Positions 1-8,479 of a DNA stretch of 64,000 nucleotides are shown one piece after another; the stretch's first letter is position 1, and each line of letters begins with the position of its first letter. This DNA comes from Myxococcales bacterium (GTDB lineage Bacteria > Myxococcota_A > Bradymonadia > UBA7976 > UBA1532), in NCBI GenBank assembly GCA_020633555.1, contig JACKDL010000021.1, forward strand, positions 38,373-102,372. The letters are read 5' to 3'. Under the pieces are notes generated by a model. That model was not told the DNA's origin, made no database searches, and worked only from the letters and a program-made list of their open reading frames with translations. The translations under genes were made by a program, and so were the position numbers.

Positions 1-552
1 GCCTACGACGCCGTGGCCCGCGCCTACCGCAAGCGCTACGAGGACGAGGTGGAGGGCGTCGAGCGGGCGTGGGCGGGCAAGATCGCCGTCGCCTGGGCGA
101 AGGCGCTGGGCCAGGGCGTGTACCCCGACGCCACCTTCACCCTGCGCCTGAACCACGGCGTGGTGAAGGGCTACACCGAGGCCGGCAAGCCCATCGCCTG
201 GCGCACCACCCTGGCCGATCTGTTCGCCAAGCACGACCGGGCCAAGGGCGCCGATCCCTACGCGCTGCCCAAGCGCTGGCTGGACGCCCGCGGCAAGCTC
301 CAGGGCGACACGCCCTACAACTTCGTGACCAACAACGACATCATCGGCGGCAACTCGGGCAGCCCGGTGTTCGGTCGCGACGGCCGCATCGCCGGCCTGA
401 TCTTCGACGGCAACATCCACCAGCTCCCCAACAACTTCCTGTACCGACAGGACATGGAGCGCTCCGTCAGCGTGCACGCGGCGGGCATCCTGGAGGTGCT
501 GCGCGGGGTGTACGACGCCCAGGCGCTCTTGGCTGAGTTGAACGCGCAGTGA
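1..552 (+). CDS. S46 family dipeptidyl-peptidase, C-terminal end (5' truncated)
   Basis: The frame is open from base 1 and ends at TGA 550-552, so only the last 183 codons are in the window; the S46 family is usually about 700 residues. The C-terminal half of the chymotrypsin-fold protease is recognisable by a GGNSGSPV block (bases about 346-369), in which the Ser after Asn is the expected nucleophile, followed by a GLIFDGN strand. In this family the residue after FD separates DPP7-type enzymes (Gly, hydrophobic P1) from DPP11-type (Arg, acidic P1). Gly is present here, so a DPP7-like preference is inferred. Such enzymes are periplasmic or outer-membrane exopeptidases that release dipeptides for amino-acid nutrition, fitting a proteolytic lifestyle. 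The downstream SDR gene overlaps the stop codon (GTGA), suggesting cotranscription. Confidence 0.88.
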   Translation, partial: AYDAVARAYRKRYEDEVEGVERAWAGKIAVAWAKALGQGVYPDATFTLRLNHGVVKGYTEAGKPIAWRTTLADLFAKHDRAKGADPYALPKRWLDARGKLQGDTPYNFVTNNDIIGGNSGSPVFGRDGRIAGLIFDGNIHQLPNNFLYRQDMERSVSVHAAGILEVLRGVYDAQALLAELNAQ

Positions 553-1346
553 CCGCCCGGGCAGCGACCGACCGCAAGGTGACCGACCGCGCGCCCAGCG
601 ACTGGCGGGGCGCCACGGCCCTGGTGACGGGGGCGTCCTCGGGCATCGGCCGCGCGGTGGCGCTGCGGCTGGCCGGGCTGGGCCTGCGGGTGGCGCTGGT
701 GGCCCGCCGGGCGGACCGCCTGGCGGACGTGGTGGCCGAGATCCAGGCTGCGGGCGGCCAGGCCCTGGCGCTGCCTTGTGACGTGCGCGATCTGGATGCG
801 CTGGCCCGGGCCTTCCAGGCCGCGCAGGCCGCCTTCGGCCCGGTGCAGGTGCTGCTGAACAACGCCGGCTTCGCCCGACAGGCCCCCCTGCTCTCGGGCG
901 ATCCCGGGCTGTGGCGGGCCATGCTCGAGGTGAACGTGCTGGCCCTGGCCGCCGGCACCCGGCTGGCCGTCGAGCAGATGCAGGCCGCCGGGCGCGGCCA
1001 CATCTTCCACCTGTCGAGCATGTCGGCCCACCGCGTCCCGCCGGGCTCCAGCGGCATGTACGCCGCCACCAAGCACGCCGTGAAGGCGCTCACCGAAGTG
1101 CACCGCCAGGAGCTGCACGAGGCCGGGCTGCCCATCCGGGTGACCGCCCTCAGCCCCGGCTACGTGAAGACCGAGTTCGTCCACACCCTGTTCCAGTGCG
1201 ACGACGCCGCGGCCGAGGCGGTCTACGCCGGCATCCAGAGCCTGGACCCCGACGACGTGGCCGACGCGCTGATCTACGCGCTGCAGGCCCCGCCCGAAGC
1301 GCAGGTGCACGACATCCTGCTGCGCCCACGGCGCCAGCAGAGCTGA
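549..1346 (+). CDS. SDR family NAD(P)-dependent oxidoreductase
   Basis: This is a classical short-chain dehydrogenase of 265 residues. The cofactor-binding TGASSGIG motif is at residues 27-34, the structural NNAG motif lies around residue 105, the catalytic Ser is in an HLSSMSA segment, and the YAATK motif places Tyr171 and Lys175. Substrate cannot be read from sequence; the closest general types are YdfG/DltE-like serine or 3-hydroxy-acid dehydrogenases. The start is GTG at 549, overlapping the protease stop by the GTGA arrangement, so translation is probably coupled. It converges on the next gene after 26 bp, a gap containing the 12-bp palindrome GCGGCCGGCCGC (1357-1368). Confidence 0.9.
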   Translation: MTARAATDRKVTDRAPSDWRGATALVTGASSGIGRAVALRLAGLGLRVALVARRADRLADVVAEIQAAGGQALALPCDVRDLDALARAFQAAQAAFGPVQVLLNNAGFARQAPLLSGDPGLWRAMLEVNVLALAAGTRLAVEQMQAAGRGHIFHLSSMSAHRVPPGSSGMYAATKHAVKALTEVHRQELHEAGLPIRVTALSPGYVKTEFVHTLFQCDDAAAEAVYAGIQSLDPDDVADALIYALQAPPEAQVHDILLRPRRQQS

Positions 1347-1372
1347 CGGGGGCCCCGCGGCCGGCCGCGCGC

Positions 1373-1996
1373 TCACACCCGGCGCAGAAGCCCGAAAGCG
1401 AAGTCCCGGCCCAGCGGGGTGGTGAACGCCAGCTTGATCCATACGAGCGCCAGGGGCTCCAGCAGTCGCGCGTCGGCCAGCGCGCCCAGGCTCACGGCCT
1501 CGAAGCCCACCGCCTCCGCCAGCCCCCGGGCCTGCGCCACCGCCGCCGGATCGTCCCCGCACAGCACCATCACCGCGCGCCCCCCCGCCAGATCGGGCTG
1601 GGCCATGTTCTCGCGCCCGGTGCTGTTGAACGCCTTGACCACCTTGGCCGTTGGCGCCCAGCGCTGCACCTGCTCGGCGCCCGAGTCCGTGTGCCCGTGG
1701 GTCAGCGTCAGCCCGGGACCGATGGGGTTGGTGGCGTCGATGAGCAGCTTGCCGGCGAAGTCGCCCGCGGCCGCCAGGGCCGCCTGCGCCGCGCCCCAGG
1801 GCGTCGCCAGGATGGCCCCGTCGCTGGCGGCCACCGCGTCGGCCACCGAGGCGGCGCCCGCCCCCGCCGCGCGCAGGGCCTGCGCCGCCGGGCTTGCCGG
1901 GTCGCGGACGCCGTAGGTCACGGCGTGCCCGGCCGCCTGCAGCCGCTCGCCCAGGGTGGTGCCGACCTTGCCGGCGCCGATGATCGCGATCTTCAT
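1373..1996 (-). CDS. NADPH-dependent F420 reductase-like oxidoreductase
   Basis: A 207-residue Rossmann protein beginning MKIAIIGAGKVG, a dinucleotide-binding fingerprint at residues 3-12, followed by a DATNP segment and a KAFNS motif. This layout is shared by the NADP oxidoreductase, coenzyme F420-dependent family (Npd/Fno-like). Many bacterial members are not F420-dependent, so the true acceptor is open. The ATG at 1996 was preferred over a GTG 15 bases upstream because AGGAGG lies directly before it. The gene is last in a leftward cluster after the DJ-1/PfpI protein and LysR regulator, suggesting a regulated redox or electrophile-stress role. That role is inference. Confidence 0.82.
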   Translation of the reverse strand: MKIAIIGAGKVGTTLGERLQAAGHAVTYGVRDPASPAAQALRAAGAGAASVADAVAASDGAILATPWGAAQAALAAAGDFAGKLLIDATNPIGPGLTLTHGHTDSGAEQVQRWAPTAKVVKAFNSTGRENMAQPDLAGGRAVMVLCGDDPAAVAQARGLAEAVGFEAVSLGALADARLLEPLALVWIKLAFTTPLGRDFAFGLLRRV

Positions 1997-2038
1997 GGGT
2001 CCTCCTCGCACGGGTTGAAGTGGGGTCCAGGTCGCCGC

Positions 2039-2785
2039 TCAGCGCCCCAAGGCCTCGATCACCAGCTCGGCGGTCGGAGCCCCGCTGAACTGCTGCTGGC
2101 CGGTCACCAGCCGCCCGTCGCGCACGGCGAAGGGGCGGAAGGCCTGGTCCACCACGAAGTTCGTGCCCGCCAGCCGCCGCGCCTCGGTCTCAATCCAGAA
2201 GGGCTGGATGCGCTGCCCCACGTACTGATCGGCGAAGGCCTCCTCGGCATCGGCGAACCCGGTCCAGGTCTTGCCCGCCGCCAGCAGCGTGCCGTCGCTC
2301 AGGCGGGTCTCCAGCAGCAGGCAGGTGGCGTGGCAGACGAGCGCGGTGATCTTGCCCGCCTCGTAGAAGGCCGCCACCAGCGCCTGCAGGGCCTTGTGCT
2401 CGCGGAAGGTGAACATGGGCGACTGCCCACCCGCCACGAACACTGCGTCGTACTCGGCCACGTCCACGCCGGCGATGCTGGGGGTGTCCTCCAGCAGCGC
2501 CCGATGGGTCGTCGAGTGCTTGAAGCCCAGGCTCAGCAGGTCGTGGGCCGAGTAGCCGCTGGCATCCTCGGGATCGCTGAAGCCGTCCGCCTGCAGCGCG
2601 CCCCCGTCGGGGCTGCGGATCTCCACCGCATAGCCGGCCTCGGTGAAGGCCTGGTACGAGTGGCTCAGCTCGGCCCACCAGAAGCCCACCGGCCAGCCGG
2701 TCACGGTGGACACCGCCGGGTTGGCGGCGATCAGCAGGATCTTCTTGGGGGCCTCGGCGCGGGTCACGTTCAGGTTGCCACTCAT
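2039..2785 (-). CDS. DJ-1/PfpI (Hsp31-type) class I glutamine amidotransferase-like protein
   Basis: A 248-residue member of the DJ-1/ThiJ/PfpI superfamily. The nucleophile elbow reads LVCHATC, with Cys151 followed by His152, and a conserved Glu lies near residue 39 in a WWAEL segment. The sequence is closest in style to Hsp31/YDR533c-like proteins, known as glyoxalase III, deglycase-like or chaperone proteins that deal with reactive carbonyls. The start at ATG 2785 is supported by GGAG seven bases upstream. An 11-bp-arm inverted repeat (2794-2820) overlaps this ribosome-binding region. The upstream LysR gene and downstream oxidoreductase lie on the same strand and are probably functionally linked. 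Confidence 0.87.
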   Translation of the reverse strand: MSGNLNVTRAEAPKKILLIAANPAVSTVTGWPVGFWWAELSHSYQAFTEAGYAVEIRSPDGGALQADGFSDPEDASGYSAHDLLSLGFKHSTTHRALLEDTPSIAGVDVAEYDAVFVAGGQSPMFTFREHKALQALVAAFYEAGKITALVCHATCLLLETRLSDGTLLAAGKTWTGFADAEEAFADQYVGQRIQPFWIETEARRLAGTNFVVDQAFRPFAVRDGRLVTGQQQFSGAPTAELVIEALGR

Positions 2786-2793
2786 CGGTCACT

Positions 2794-2820
2794 CCGTGGG
2801 GTCAAGGGGTGACCCCACGG
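2794..2820 (-). promoter_or_regulatory. Perfect inverted repeat at the DJ-1 gene leader
   Basis: CCGTGGGGTCA (2794-2804) and TGACCCCACGG (2810-2820) are exact reverse complements separated by 5 bp. The element ends within 9 bp of the DJ-1 start codon and includes part of its GGAG ribosome-binding site. An unusually A/T-rich patch (about 2853-2888) lies upstream on the leftward strand and is a reasonable promoter location. It may be the operator of the adjacent LysR protein, another regulator's site, or an RNA hairpin sequestering the ribosome-binding site. It is not followed by a T-run in either direction, so a classical terminator is less likely. Confidence 0.55.
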
Positions 2821-2885
2821 TGGCGCCGACGTTGGATTTCGACAACGGAACGCGATGAAAACTAAAGTTGCAAGATACGAAACAT

Positions 2886-3848
2886 TCAGAGGCGCCCGGT
2901 GGGATCCGTCGGGCTCAGCCAGCGGCGGGCCTCGGCCTGGGCCGGCCCCGCCTCCACGTCGGCCACCTGCTGCAGCCGGTCGCGCACCCAGCGGTGGGCG
3001 GGATCGGCGTCGTCGCGGGGGTGCCACACCAGGCTGAGCACGAAGGGCGCCCACGGCAGGGGTGGCTCCAGGATCCGCAGGCCCAGCTCAGGTCCCAGCC
3101 GGCGCGCGATGCGCTCGGACACGGAGAGGATCCGGTCCGAGGCCGCGCACAGCTCCAGCCCCGCCCGAAAGAAGGGCACCGCCCGCACCACCCGCCGCGA
3201 CAGGCCGCGCAGCGCAAGCTGCTCATCCACGTAGCCGCCCGGGCGACCCCGCGGCGCCACCTGGATGTGGGGCAGTGCGGCGAACTCTGCCGCGGTGATC
3301 GTGTCGCCTACGGTGGGGTGGTCCTGGCGCACCACGCACACCAGCCGATCCGACAGCAGCGGCCGGGTGAGCAGCTCGGGGGGCAGCGTGCCGTAGATGC
3401 CGATGGCCAGATCCGTCTGCCCCGCCCGCAACCGCGCCCCATCGTCCACGGCGTTCGGCACCACCTGCAGCCGCAGCCCAGGCGCCTCGGCGGCCAGCGC
3501 CGTGTCCAGCGCCGCCCCCAGTACATGCCACACGTAGTCGGTAGCGCTCAGGGTCAAGGCGCGGTCGATCTGGGCCGGATCAAAGTCTTCGGGCGCGCGG
3601 AACACGGCCTGCGCCGCATCCAGCGCCGCGCGCACCGCCGGGCGCAGCGCCTCGGCCCGGGGGGTCCGCGCCATGCCGCGCCCCGAGCGCACCAGCAGGG
3701 GATCGCCCAGCCGCGCTCGCAGGCGGGCCAGGGCGTGGCTCATGGCGGGCGTCGACAGCCCGATCCGCCGGGCGGCGCCCGTCACGCTGCCCGTCTCCAG
3801 CAAGGCGTGCAGAGCGGCCAGCGCGGCCAGATCGCTGCCGTCGAGCAC
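2886..3848 (-). CDS. LysR family transcriptional regulator
   Basis: 320 residues, normal for the family. The N-terminal winged helix-turn-helix (about residues 8-62) is recognisable by the SVTGAARRIGLSTPAMSHALARLR pattern (residues about 17-40) followed by LGDPLLVRS. The remainder fits a periplasmic-binding-protein-like effector domain. The start is GTG at 3848, only three bases after the stop of the upstream exonuclease gene, so the two are probably translationally coupled. LysR regulators usually control a divergent neighbour. Here the likely targets, DJ-1 and the F420-type reductase, lie downstream on the same strand, with the 2794-2820 inverted repeat in the intervening gap. Confidence 0.92.
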   Translation of the reverse strand: MLDGSDLAALAALHALLETGSVTGAARRIGLSTPAMSHALARLRARLGDPLLVRSGRGMARTPRAEALRPAVRAALDAAQAVFRAPEDFDPAQIDRALTLSATDYVWHVLGAALDTALAAEAPGLRLQVVPNAVDDGARLRAGQTDLAIGIYGTLPPELLTRPLLSDRLVCVVRQDHPTVGDTITAAEFAALPHIQVAPRGRPGGYVDEQLALRGLSRRVVRAVPFFRAGLELCAASDRILSVSERIARRLGPELGLRILEPPLPWAPFVLSLVWHPRDDADPAHRWVRDRLQQVADVEAGPAQAEARRWLSPTDPTGRL

Positions 3849-3851
3849 GGC

Positions 3852-4661
3852 TCAGAACAGGCCCATCTGCTCGACCTGGCCAAGCTGGCGCTTCACCAGC
3901 CGGCGGGCCTCGTCGGTGAGGTTGGGGCGCCCCCCCAGCCACTTCAGGAAGTCCTCGTCGGCCTCGGCCAGCGCCACGCCCGTGTGCTTGCCGATCCCGA
4001 TGCGCAGGGTCTCGCCGTCCTTGCGGTCGCGGAACAGCGCCCGACCCAGCTCGGCCTCCTCTGCCTTCATGCGCGCGATGAGATCCTGCTGGCGCTGGAA
4101 GGCCGCCTCGACGTCGTCGGGGATGAGCCCGGCCTCCACCATGCGCAGCAACAGCAGCCCCACGGCCAGGCTGTCGGCGTCGGCCGTGTGGGCCCGGTCG
4201 TCGGGCAGGGTCACCCCGTACAGCTCGGCCACCAGGGCCAGCTTCCGCGAGCGGATGTCGCGGTGGTGCCAGTTGGCGAACACGAAGGGATCCAGGCTGC
4301 GCGGCAGCGACCAGCCCAGGTCATGGCGAGTGTTCTCGGCGTTGATGATCCGCGCGTCGAACCACAGGATGTTGTAGCCCACCACCACGGGGTTCAGCTC
4401 GTCCAGGTGGCGCTTGAACTTCGCCGCCACCTCGGGCCAGGCCGGCGCGTGCTCCACGTCCTCGTTGCGGATGCCGTGCACGTTGCTGGCCGACGCCGGG
4501 ATGTAGCGGTCGGGGTTCACCAGCGCCCGCAGCCCCGGCGGGTGGTACGCCCCCGCCAGCAGGTACGCCCCGCCCAGCTCGATGATGCGGTCCTCGTTGA
4601 CGTCCGTGCCGGTGGTCTCGGTGTCGATGGCCAGGATCAGCGTGCGCGACAGGGCCGGCAT
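3852..4661 (-). CDS. DEDDh 3'-5' exonuclease (ExoX-like)
   Basis: 269 residues. The N-terminal RNase H-fold exonuclease has all three motifs: Exo I as DTETTG (Asp13, Glu15), Exo II as NILWFD (Asp102), and Exo III of the h-type as HTADAD (His158, Asp163). A C-terminal segment (about 213-269) contains a GKHTG...FLKWL pattern resembling the small domain after the nuclease in exodeoxyribonuclease X-type proteins. A DNA repair or proofreading-type role on 3' ends is expected. The frame stays open far upstream, but ATG 4661 is the likely start because GGAGG precedes it and DnaQ homology begins immediately after. It is coupled to the LysR gene by a 3-bp gap. Confidence 0.88.
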   Translation of the reverse strand: MPALSRTLILAIDTETTGTDVNEDRIIELGGAYLLAGAYHPPGLRALVNPDRYIPASASNVHGIRNEDVEHAPAWPEVAAKFKRHLDELNPVVVGYNILWFDARIINAENTRHDLGWSLPRSLDPFVFANWHHRDIRSRKLALVAELYGVTLPDDRAHTADADSLAVGLLLLRMVEAGLIPDDVEAAFQRQQDLIARMKAEEAELGRALFRDRKDGETLRIGIGKHTGVALAEADEDFLKWLGGRPNLTDEARRLVKRQLGQVEQMGLF

Positions 4662-4716
4662 GGGCGTCCTCCAGGGGCAGGGGGCCGGCGAAGCTAGCAC
4701 GGCGGGCGGGGGCGGG

Positions 4717-6534
4717 CTACCGGTCCGCCAGCGCGTGCCCGTCCACCCGGATCTGGGCCAGGAAGTAGGTGGGCAGGCAGGCGCCCTCGTCGCCGGGCAG
4801 CCCCGGAACGCGGGCGCAGAGGTAGTCCTCGCGGCAGGGGTTCGCCCGGTCGCAGTGGGCCAGCCAGGTGGGGCGCGAGCTGTCGGCGATGCACGCCGCG
4901 AAGGGCTTGCCCAGCCGCGCCAGGCAGTGGGTGAAGCCGCCGAACAGCGCGCCCCCGTCGAAGGGCACCGGGCCGCACACCGCGTCGCCCTGCCGGGCCC
5001 CGTAGGCGTCGCAGGGTGCGTGACACATGCCACCCGGGAAGCCGTTGCCGCTGGTGGCGCCCTCGGGATCCGGCCCCGCGCACGCCAGCCGATCCCGCAG
5101 GCGCACCCGGTCGGGGGCCTTGCTCTTGCTGGGCACCAGCGTGGCCTGCTCGGTCAGGCCCCCGGGCGGCACCGGCGCGGCGTGGCCGCAGACCCCCAAC
5201 GCATCACCCAGCGTGTCATGGCAGACCAGCCCCGCATCGCACCCCCAGGTCTTGAAGGTGGGGTCGTCCCCCAACCCGCACGGCGCCCCCATGGCTCCGC
5301 CGCCGGTGCGCTCGGCGAAGGGCCGCGGCACGGCGTAGGCCTCGCCCCGGGCCGTCGCCTCCAGGAACCCGCGGCGCCACCCCAGCTCGCCCTGCAGGTG
5401 CCGGCTGAAGGGCACCGCCACCTCGTTCCAACGGCCCTGCGGATCCTGCGCCTCGCCCAGCAGGTGGAAGCCCGCCAGGCTGCCGCTCTGGTGGCAGCCC
5501 TTGCAGCTCATGGTCTCCAGCCGCCGCAGGGCGCCGGCCGCGGATCTCACCAGCTCGCCTTCGAACTTCACCTTGCGAAACAAGCGGTTGGCGGGCCCAA
5601 GCACCTTGCGATACGGCCGGTTTGCCGCCCGGGGCACCCCCCGCGGGGCCACCGACACCGAGCGGCGCGCCAAGAACTCGTCGGGCAGCACCAACAGCCC
5701 GCTGTCGATCTCTCCCGGCCGCGCGCGCAGGTAGCGCCGCAGCGCCTCCCGGCGGGCGCCGTCCAGCGTCACGGTGGGCGTGTTCTCCAACGTGCCCACC
5801 TGCAGGCGCGCCGGTCGCCCGTCCGGCCCGGGCTGGGCGCGGAAGACCCGCAGGACGTAGCCCGCGTGGCCGCCCAGATCCGGCCGCACCCCGCTGGGGA
5901 TCCGCACGCTCTGCAGGTTCGTCTCGACGCGCTCTACGGTCCGAGGCGCCGCCAGGGGCCCTGACAAGAGCGCCTGGGCTCGGTCGGGGGCCCCCTCCAC
6001 GGCCAGCCAGCGCGCTGCCACGCCGGCGCAGCCCGCCTCGCCCGGCGCCGGATCCTGCGGCAGCACTACGTTCAGGGTCATGGGCAACCGCGACGCCGCA
6101 GCGCCCGCCGTGTAGGCCAGCCGGTAGATCAGGCGCCGCTCGCCGCAGCCCCCCGCCCGCACGTGCTTGCGATCCAGCCGGTTCACCACGGCCACCAGCT
6201 CGAAGCGCGCCCGGGCGTCCTTCAGCCAGCCCACGTCGAAGGCCCGGTGGGCGTGGCCGAACCCCACCCCGCTGCGCGGATCACGCGCCGCCAGCAGGTC
6301 CTGGTCCTTGCTCAGCAGGGTCACCAGGTCGCGGTAGGCGGGGCTGCTCGCGAACAGCGCCGCGGCGTCCGCGCCGTCGCCCCCCAGCACCCCGCCCAGG
6401 TCCAGCCCGGCGGCCTCCAGCGCCACCAGGGTGGCGGGCTCGGTGATCACCAACGCGGCGTCCGGCACCGCAGCGGGTGTCGTCGGGGCCACGACCTGGG
6501 CCAGGCCGGCCAACGCGATCAGGGTGTGCAGCAT
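4717..6534 (-). CDS. Secreted Cys-rich protein with one CxxCH motif (function unknown)
   Basis: 605 residues with a short hydrophobic N-terminus typical of a signal peptide. I do not recognise the family. The N-terminal two thirds (about 30-340) is Cys-poor and mixed alpha/beta in composition. A single CKGCH motif occurs at 344-348, which could bind a c-type heme or simply be part of a Cys-rich patch. The last 200 residues contain roughly 14 further Cys in small C-x(5-10)-C spacings, reminiscent of disulfide-rich extracellular modules of myxobacterial lipoproteins. It lies 18 bp downstream of the M50 protease gene on the same strand. Heme binding would need a wider CxxCH context and is only suggested. 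Confidence 0.72.
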   Translation of the reverse strand: MLHTLIALAGLAQVVAPTTPAAVPDAALVITEPATLVALEAAGLDLGGVLGGDGADAAALFASSPAYRDLVTLLSKDQDLLAARDPRSGVGFGHAHRAFDVGWLKDARARFELVAVVNRLDRKHVRAGGCGERRLIYRLAYTAGAAASRLPMTLNVVLPQDPAPGEAGCAGVAARWLAVEGAPDRAQALLSGPLAAPRTVERVETNLQSVRIPSGVRPDLGGHAGYVLRVFRAQPGPDGRPARLQVGTLENTPTVTLDGARREALRRYLRARPGEIDSGLLVLPDEFLARRSVSVAPRGVPRAANRPYRKVLGPANRLFRKVKFEGELVRSAAGALRRLETMSCKGCHQSGSLAGFHLLGEAQDPQGRWNEVAVPFSRHLQGELGWRRGFLEATARGEAYAVPRPFAERTGGGAMGAPCGLGDDPTFKTWGCDAGLVCHDTLGDALGVCGHAAPVPPGGLTEQATLVPSKSKAPDRVRLRDRLACAGPDPEGATSGNGFPGGMCHAPCDAYGARQGDAVCGPVPFDGGALFGGFTHCLARLGKPFAACIADSSRPTWLAHCDRANPCREDYLCARVPGLPGDEGACLPTYFLAQIRVDGHALADR

Positions 6535-6552
6535 GGGCCCAGCCTGCGGGAT

Positions 6553-7428
6553 TCAGCCGCGCCCCGCCACCCGCACCCGGTCCAGGGCCGCCGCGTACAG
6601 CGCCGCCGCCACCCCCTCGGCGTCGCGCCGACAGGCCTGCAGGTGGAGCAGGGCCGCGCCCCGATCCCCCGCGGCCGCCAGCGCCAGCCCGTAGGTGATC
6701 TGCAGGTCCACGGCCTCGGGGAACTGCACCACCAAAGGGGCCAGGGCGTCGCGGGCGGTGTGGGGCCGCCCCGCCGCCAGATCCTGCTCGGCCGCCTTCA
6801 CCGTCGGCGCGGCCATCAGGCGCGCGAAGTGGGCGTCGGGCATGAAGGGGCTGCGCAGCGCGCCCGCCCCGTCCGTCCACTGCCCCGTGGGCGTGGTGAA
6901 GGGCAGCAGGTTCAAGCCCGCGCCCCACAGGGCCGCCGCGCACACCGCCTGCGCCGCCACCCCCGCGTAGGTCGCCTGCTTGCTCAGCAGCTCACCGGGC
7001 CCGACGGCCAGCGCGATCGCGCCGATCACCGCCAGCTCGGCCAAGGGCCCGGCCAGGTAGATGCAAGTGCTGGCCAGCCGCGCGCCCTCCACCCGGGCCG
7101 GCACCGGCAGCACATGGCCCGCCAGCGGCCAAAGGCGGATCTCCACCTGAGTCTCGCCGACGGCGAAGCGCGCCACCCGCGGCCCCAGCCCCACCGCCAC
7201 CTCGATGACCCGCCAGCCGAAGGCCCGCGCCACCAGCGCGTGCCCCAGCTCGTGCAGGGCGGTCAGCGGCAGCCAGGCCGCCAGCAACACCACCGCGCCG
7301 AACCGCGCCGGCCCAAAGTCGCGCAGCACCGACCAGCCGAAAAGGCCGACCAGCGCCGCCGAGAACAGCCACAGAAACAGGCGATCGCCCCCGGTCGCCG
7401 GGGGCGGCGCGGGGGCCAGAGGATCCAA
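6553..7428 (-). CDS. M50 family (site-2 protease-like) membrane metallopeptidase
   Basis: 291 residues. A first membrane segment (about 16-35) is followed by a second that carries the zinc motif HELGH (His59, Glu60, His63). Further hydrophobic segments lie around 120-140 and 155-180, and NLLPFTTPTGQWTDG provides the second conserved S2P region with the third metal-ligand Asp. No PDZ domain is visible. The last 90 residues are soluble and Ala-rich with a TPR-like pattern. The most plausible start is TTG at 7428, six bases after the upstream gene; no better start precedes the first membrane segment. Intramembrane cleavage of an unknown membrane or anti-sigma-type substrate is inferred from the family. 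Confidence 0.82.
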   Translation of the reverse strand: MDPLAPAPPPATGGDRLFLWLFSAALVGLFGWSVLRDFGPARFGAVVLLAAWLPLTALHELGHALVARAFGWRVIEVAVGLGPRVARFAVGETQVEIRLWPLAGHVLPVPARVEGARLASTCIYLAGPLAELAVIGAIALAVGPGELLSKQATYAGVAAQAVCAAALWGAGLNLLPFTTPTGQWTDGAGALRSPFMPDAHFARLMAAPTVKAAEQDLAAGRPHTARDALAPLVVQFPEAVDLQITYGLALAAAGDRGAALLHLQACRRDAEGVAAALYAAALDRVRVAGRG

Positions 7429-7434
7429 GGCCGA

Positions 7435-8376
7435 TCAGCCCAGGATGAAGGGGTGGGCGCCCTGGCCCGGCGAGCTCAGCTCAGCCACGCGGATGCCGTG
7501 CACCAGCTCGATGCTGGGCCGGGCGTCCGCCAGGCCGTAGCCGCCGCCGCCCAGCACGTCCTCGTAGACCTTGGTGTGCAGGTCGTCGAAGCCCGTGGAG
7601 AAGTCGAACTCGCCCAGGTCGCCCATGCTCAGACCGCGGTAGGCGTGCTTGCCGCTGGCCAGCCAGCCGTCGGGCAGGTCATTGACGTTCACCGACAGGA
7701 ACCAGCGCACCCGGGCCCGCTCCAGCTCCAGCACCCCGGCCACACGGTCGTCCGCGCGCACGTGCACCTTGCTGGCCTCGACCCCGCCGAACAGCCACAG
7801 CAGCATGTCGAAGAAGTGGATCCCGATGTTGGCCGCCAGGCTGCCCGACTTGGCCGGATCGCCCTTCCACGAGTGGTGGTACCAGGGGCCGCGCCGAGTG
7901 ATGTAGGTCAGCGTCAGCTCGTGCTTCTGCCCCGCCGGCGTCTGCTCGATCTGCGCCTTCAGCCGCTGCACCTCGTCGTGCAGGCGTAGCTGGAGCACCG
8001 TGTAGATCTTCTTGCCAAACTCATCCTCGAGCTCGGCGAGCTGGTCGATGTTCCACGGGCTGAGCACAAGCGGCTTCTCGCAGATGGCGTCCGCGTGCAC
8101 GCGCATGGCCAGCCGGCAGTGGGCATCGTGCAGGTAGTTCGGCGAGCAGATGCTCACGTAGTCCACCCCGCCGTCCCGCCGCCGCATCTTCTCCAGGTGG
8201 CGATCGAAACGCTCCACCTCGGTGAAGAACCGGCAGTCCGGGAAGTAACGGTCGAGGATCCCCACCCCGTCGTACGGGTCGCAGGCCGCCACCAGTTGGT
8301 GGCCCGTGTCGTGGATCGCCCTCATGTGGCGCGGGGCGACGTAGCCCGCCGCCCCCAGCATCGCGAATCGCTTCAT
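7435..8376 (-). CDS. Gfo/Idh/MocA family oxidoreductase (WlbA/WbpB-like)
   Basis: 313 residues. An N-terminal Rossmann domain (GAAGYVAPRH, about 8-17) is followed by the family EKP motif at 100-102 and the substrate-domain catalytic segment NIGIHFFD (His187, Asp190). Length, the SPNYLHDAH segment and the CEKPLVLSPWNIDQL region strongly resemble WlbA/WbpB dehydrogenases, which oxidise the 3-hydroxyl of UDP-N-acetylglucosaminuronate for surface polysaccharides. No partner aminotransferase or acetyltransferase for that pathway lies nearby, so the assignment is to subfamily only. ATG 8376 was chosen over an upstream alternative because the beta strand of the Rossmann fold begins immediately after it. 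Confidence 0.84.
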   Translation of the reverse strand: MKRFAMLGAAGYVAPRHMRAIHDTGHQLVAACDPYDGVGILDRYFPDCRFFTEVERFDRHLEKMRRRDGGVDYVSICSPNYLHDAHCRLAMRVHADAICEKPLVLSPWNIDQLAELEDEFGKKIYTVLQLRLHDEVQRLKAQIEQTPAGQKHELTLTYITRRGPWYHHSWKGDPAKSGSLAANIGIHFFDMLLWLFGGVEASKVHVRADDRVAGVLELERARVRWFLSVNVNDLPDGWLASGKHAYRGLSMGDLGEFDFSTGFDDLHTKVYEDVLGGGGYGLADARPSIELVHGIRVAELSSPGQGAHPFILG

Positions 8377-8479
8377 GTCCCTCGCCTCGAGTCGAGCCGG
8401 CGCATCATGCGCGGCTTCGACCCCGCAGGCCAAGCGGCTGTGCCAATTTCACCGGACTGCCCCGCCGCGCGGCCACCCG

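Noticed and set aside
4662..5033. N-terminal extension of the ExoX-like nuclease by 124 codons.
   Set aside because: Cys/Pro/Thr-rich sequence overlapping the 3' end of the neighbouring Cys-rich gene in another frame; ATG 4661 has a proper GGAGG site.
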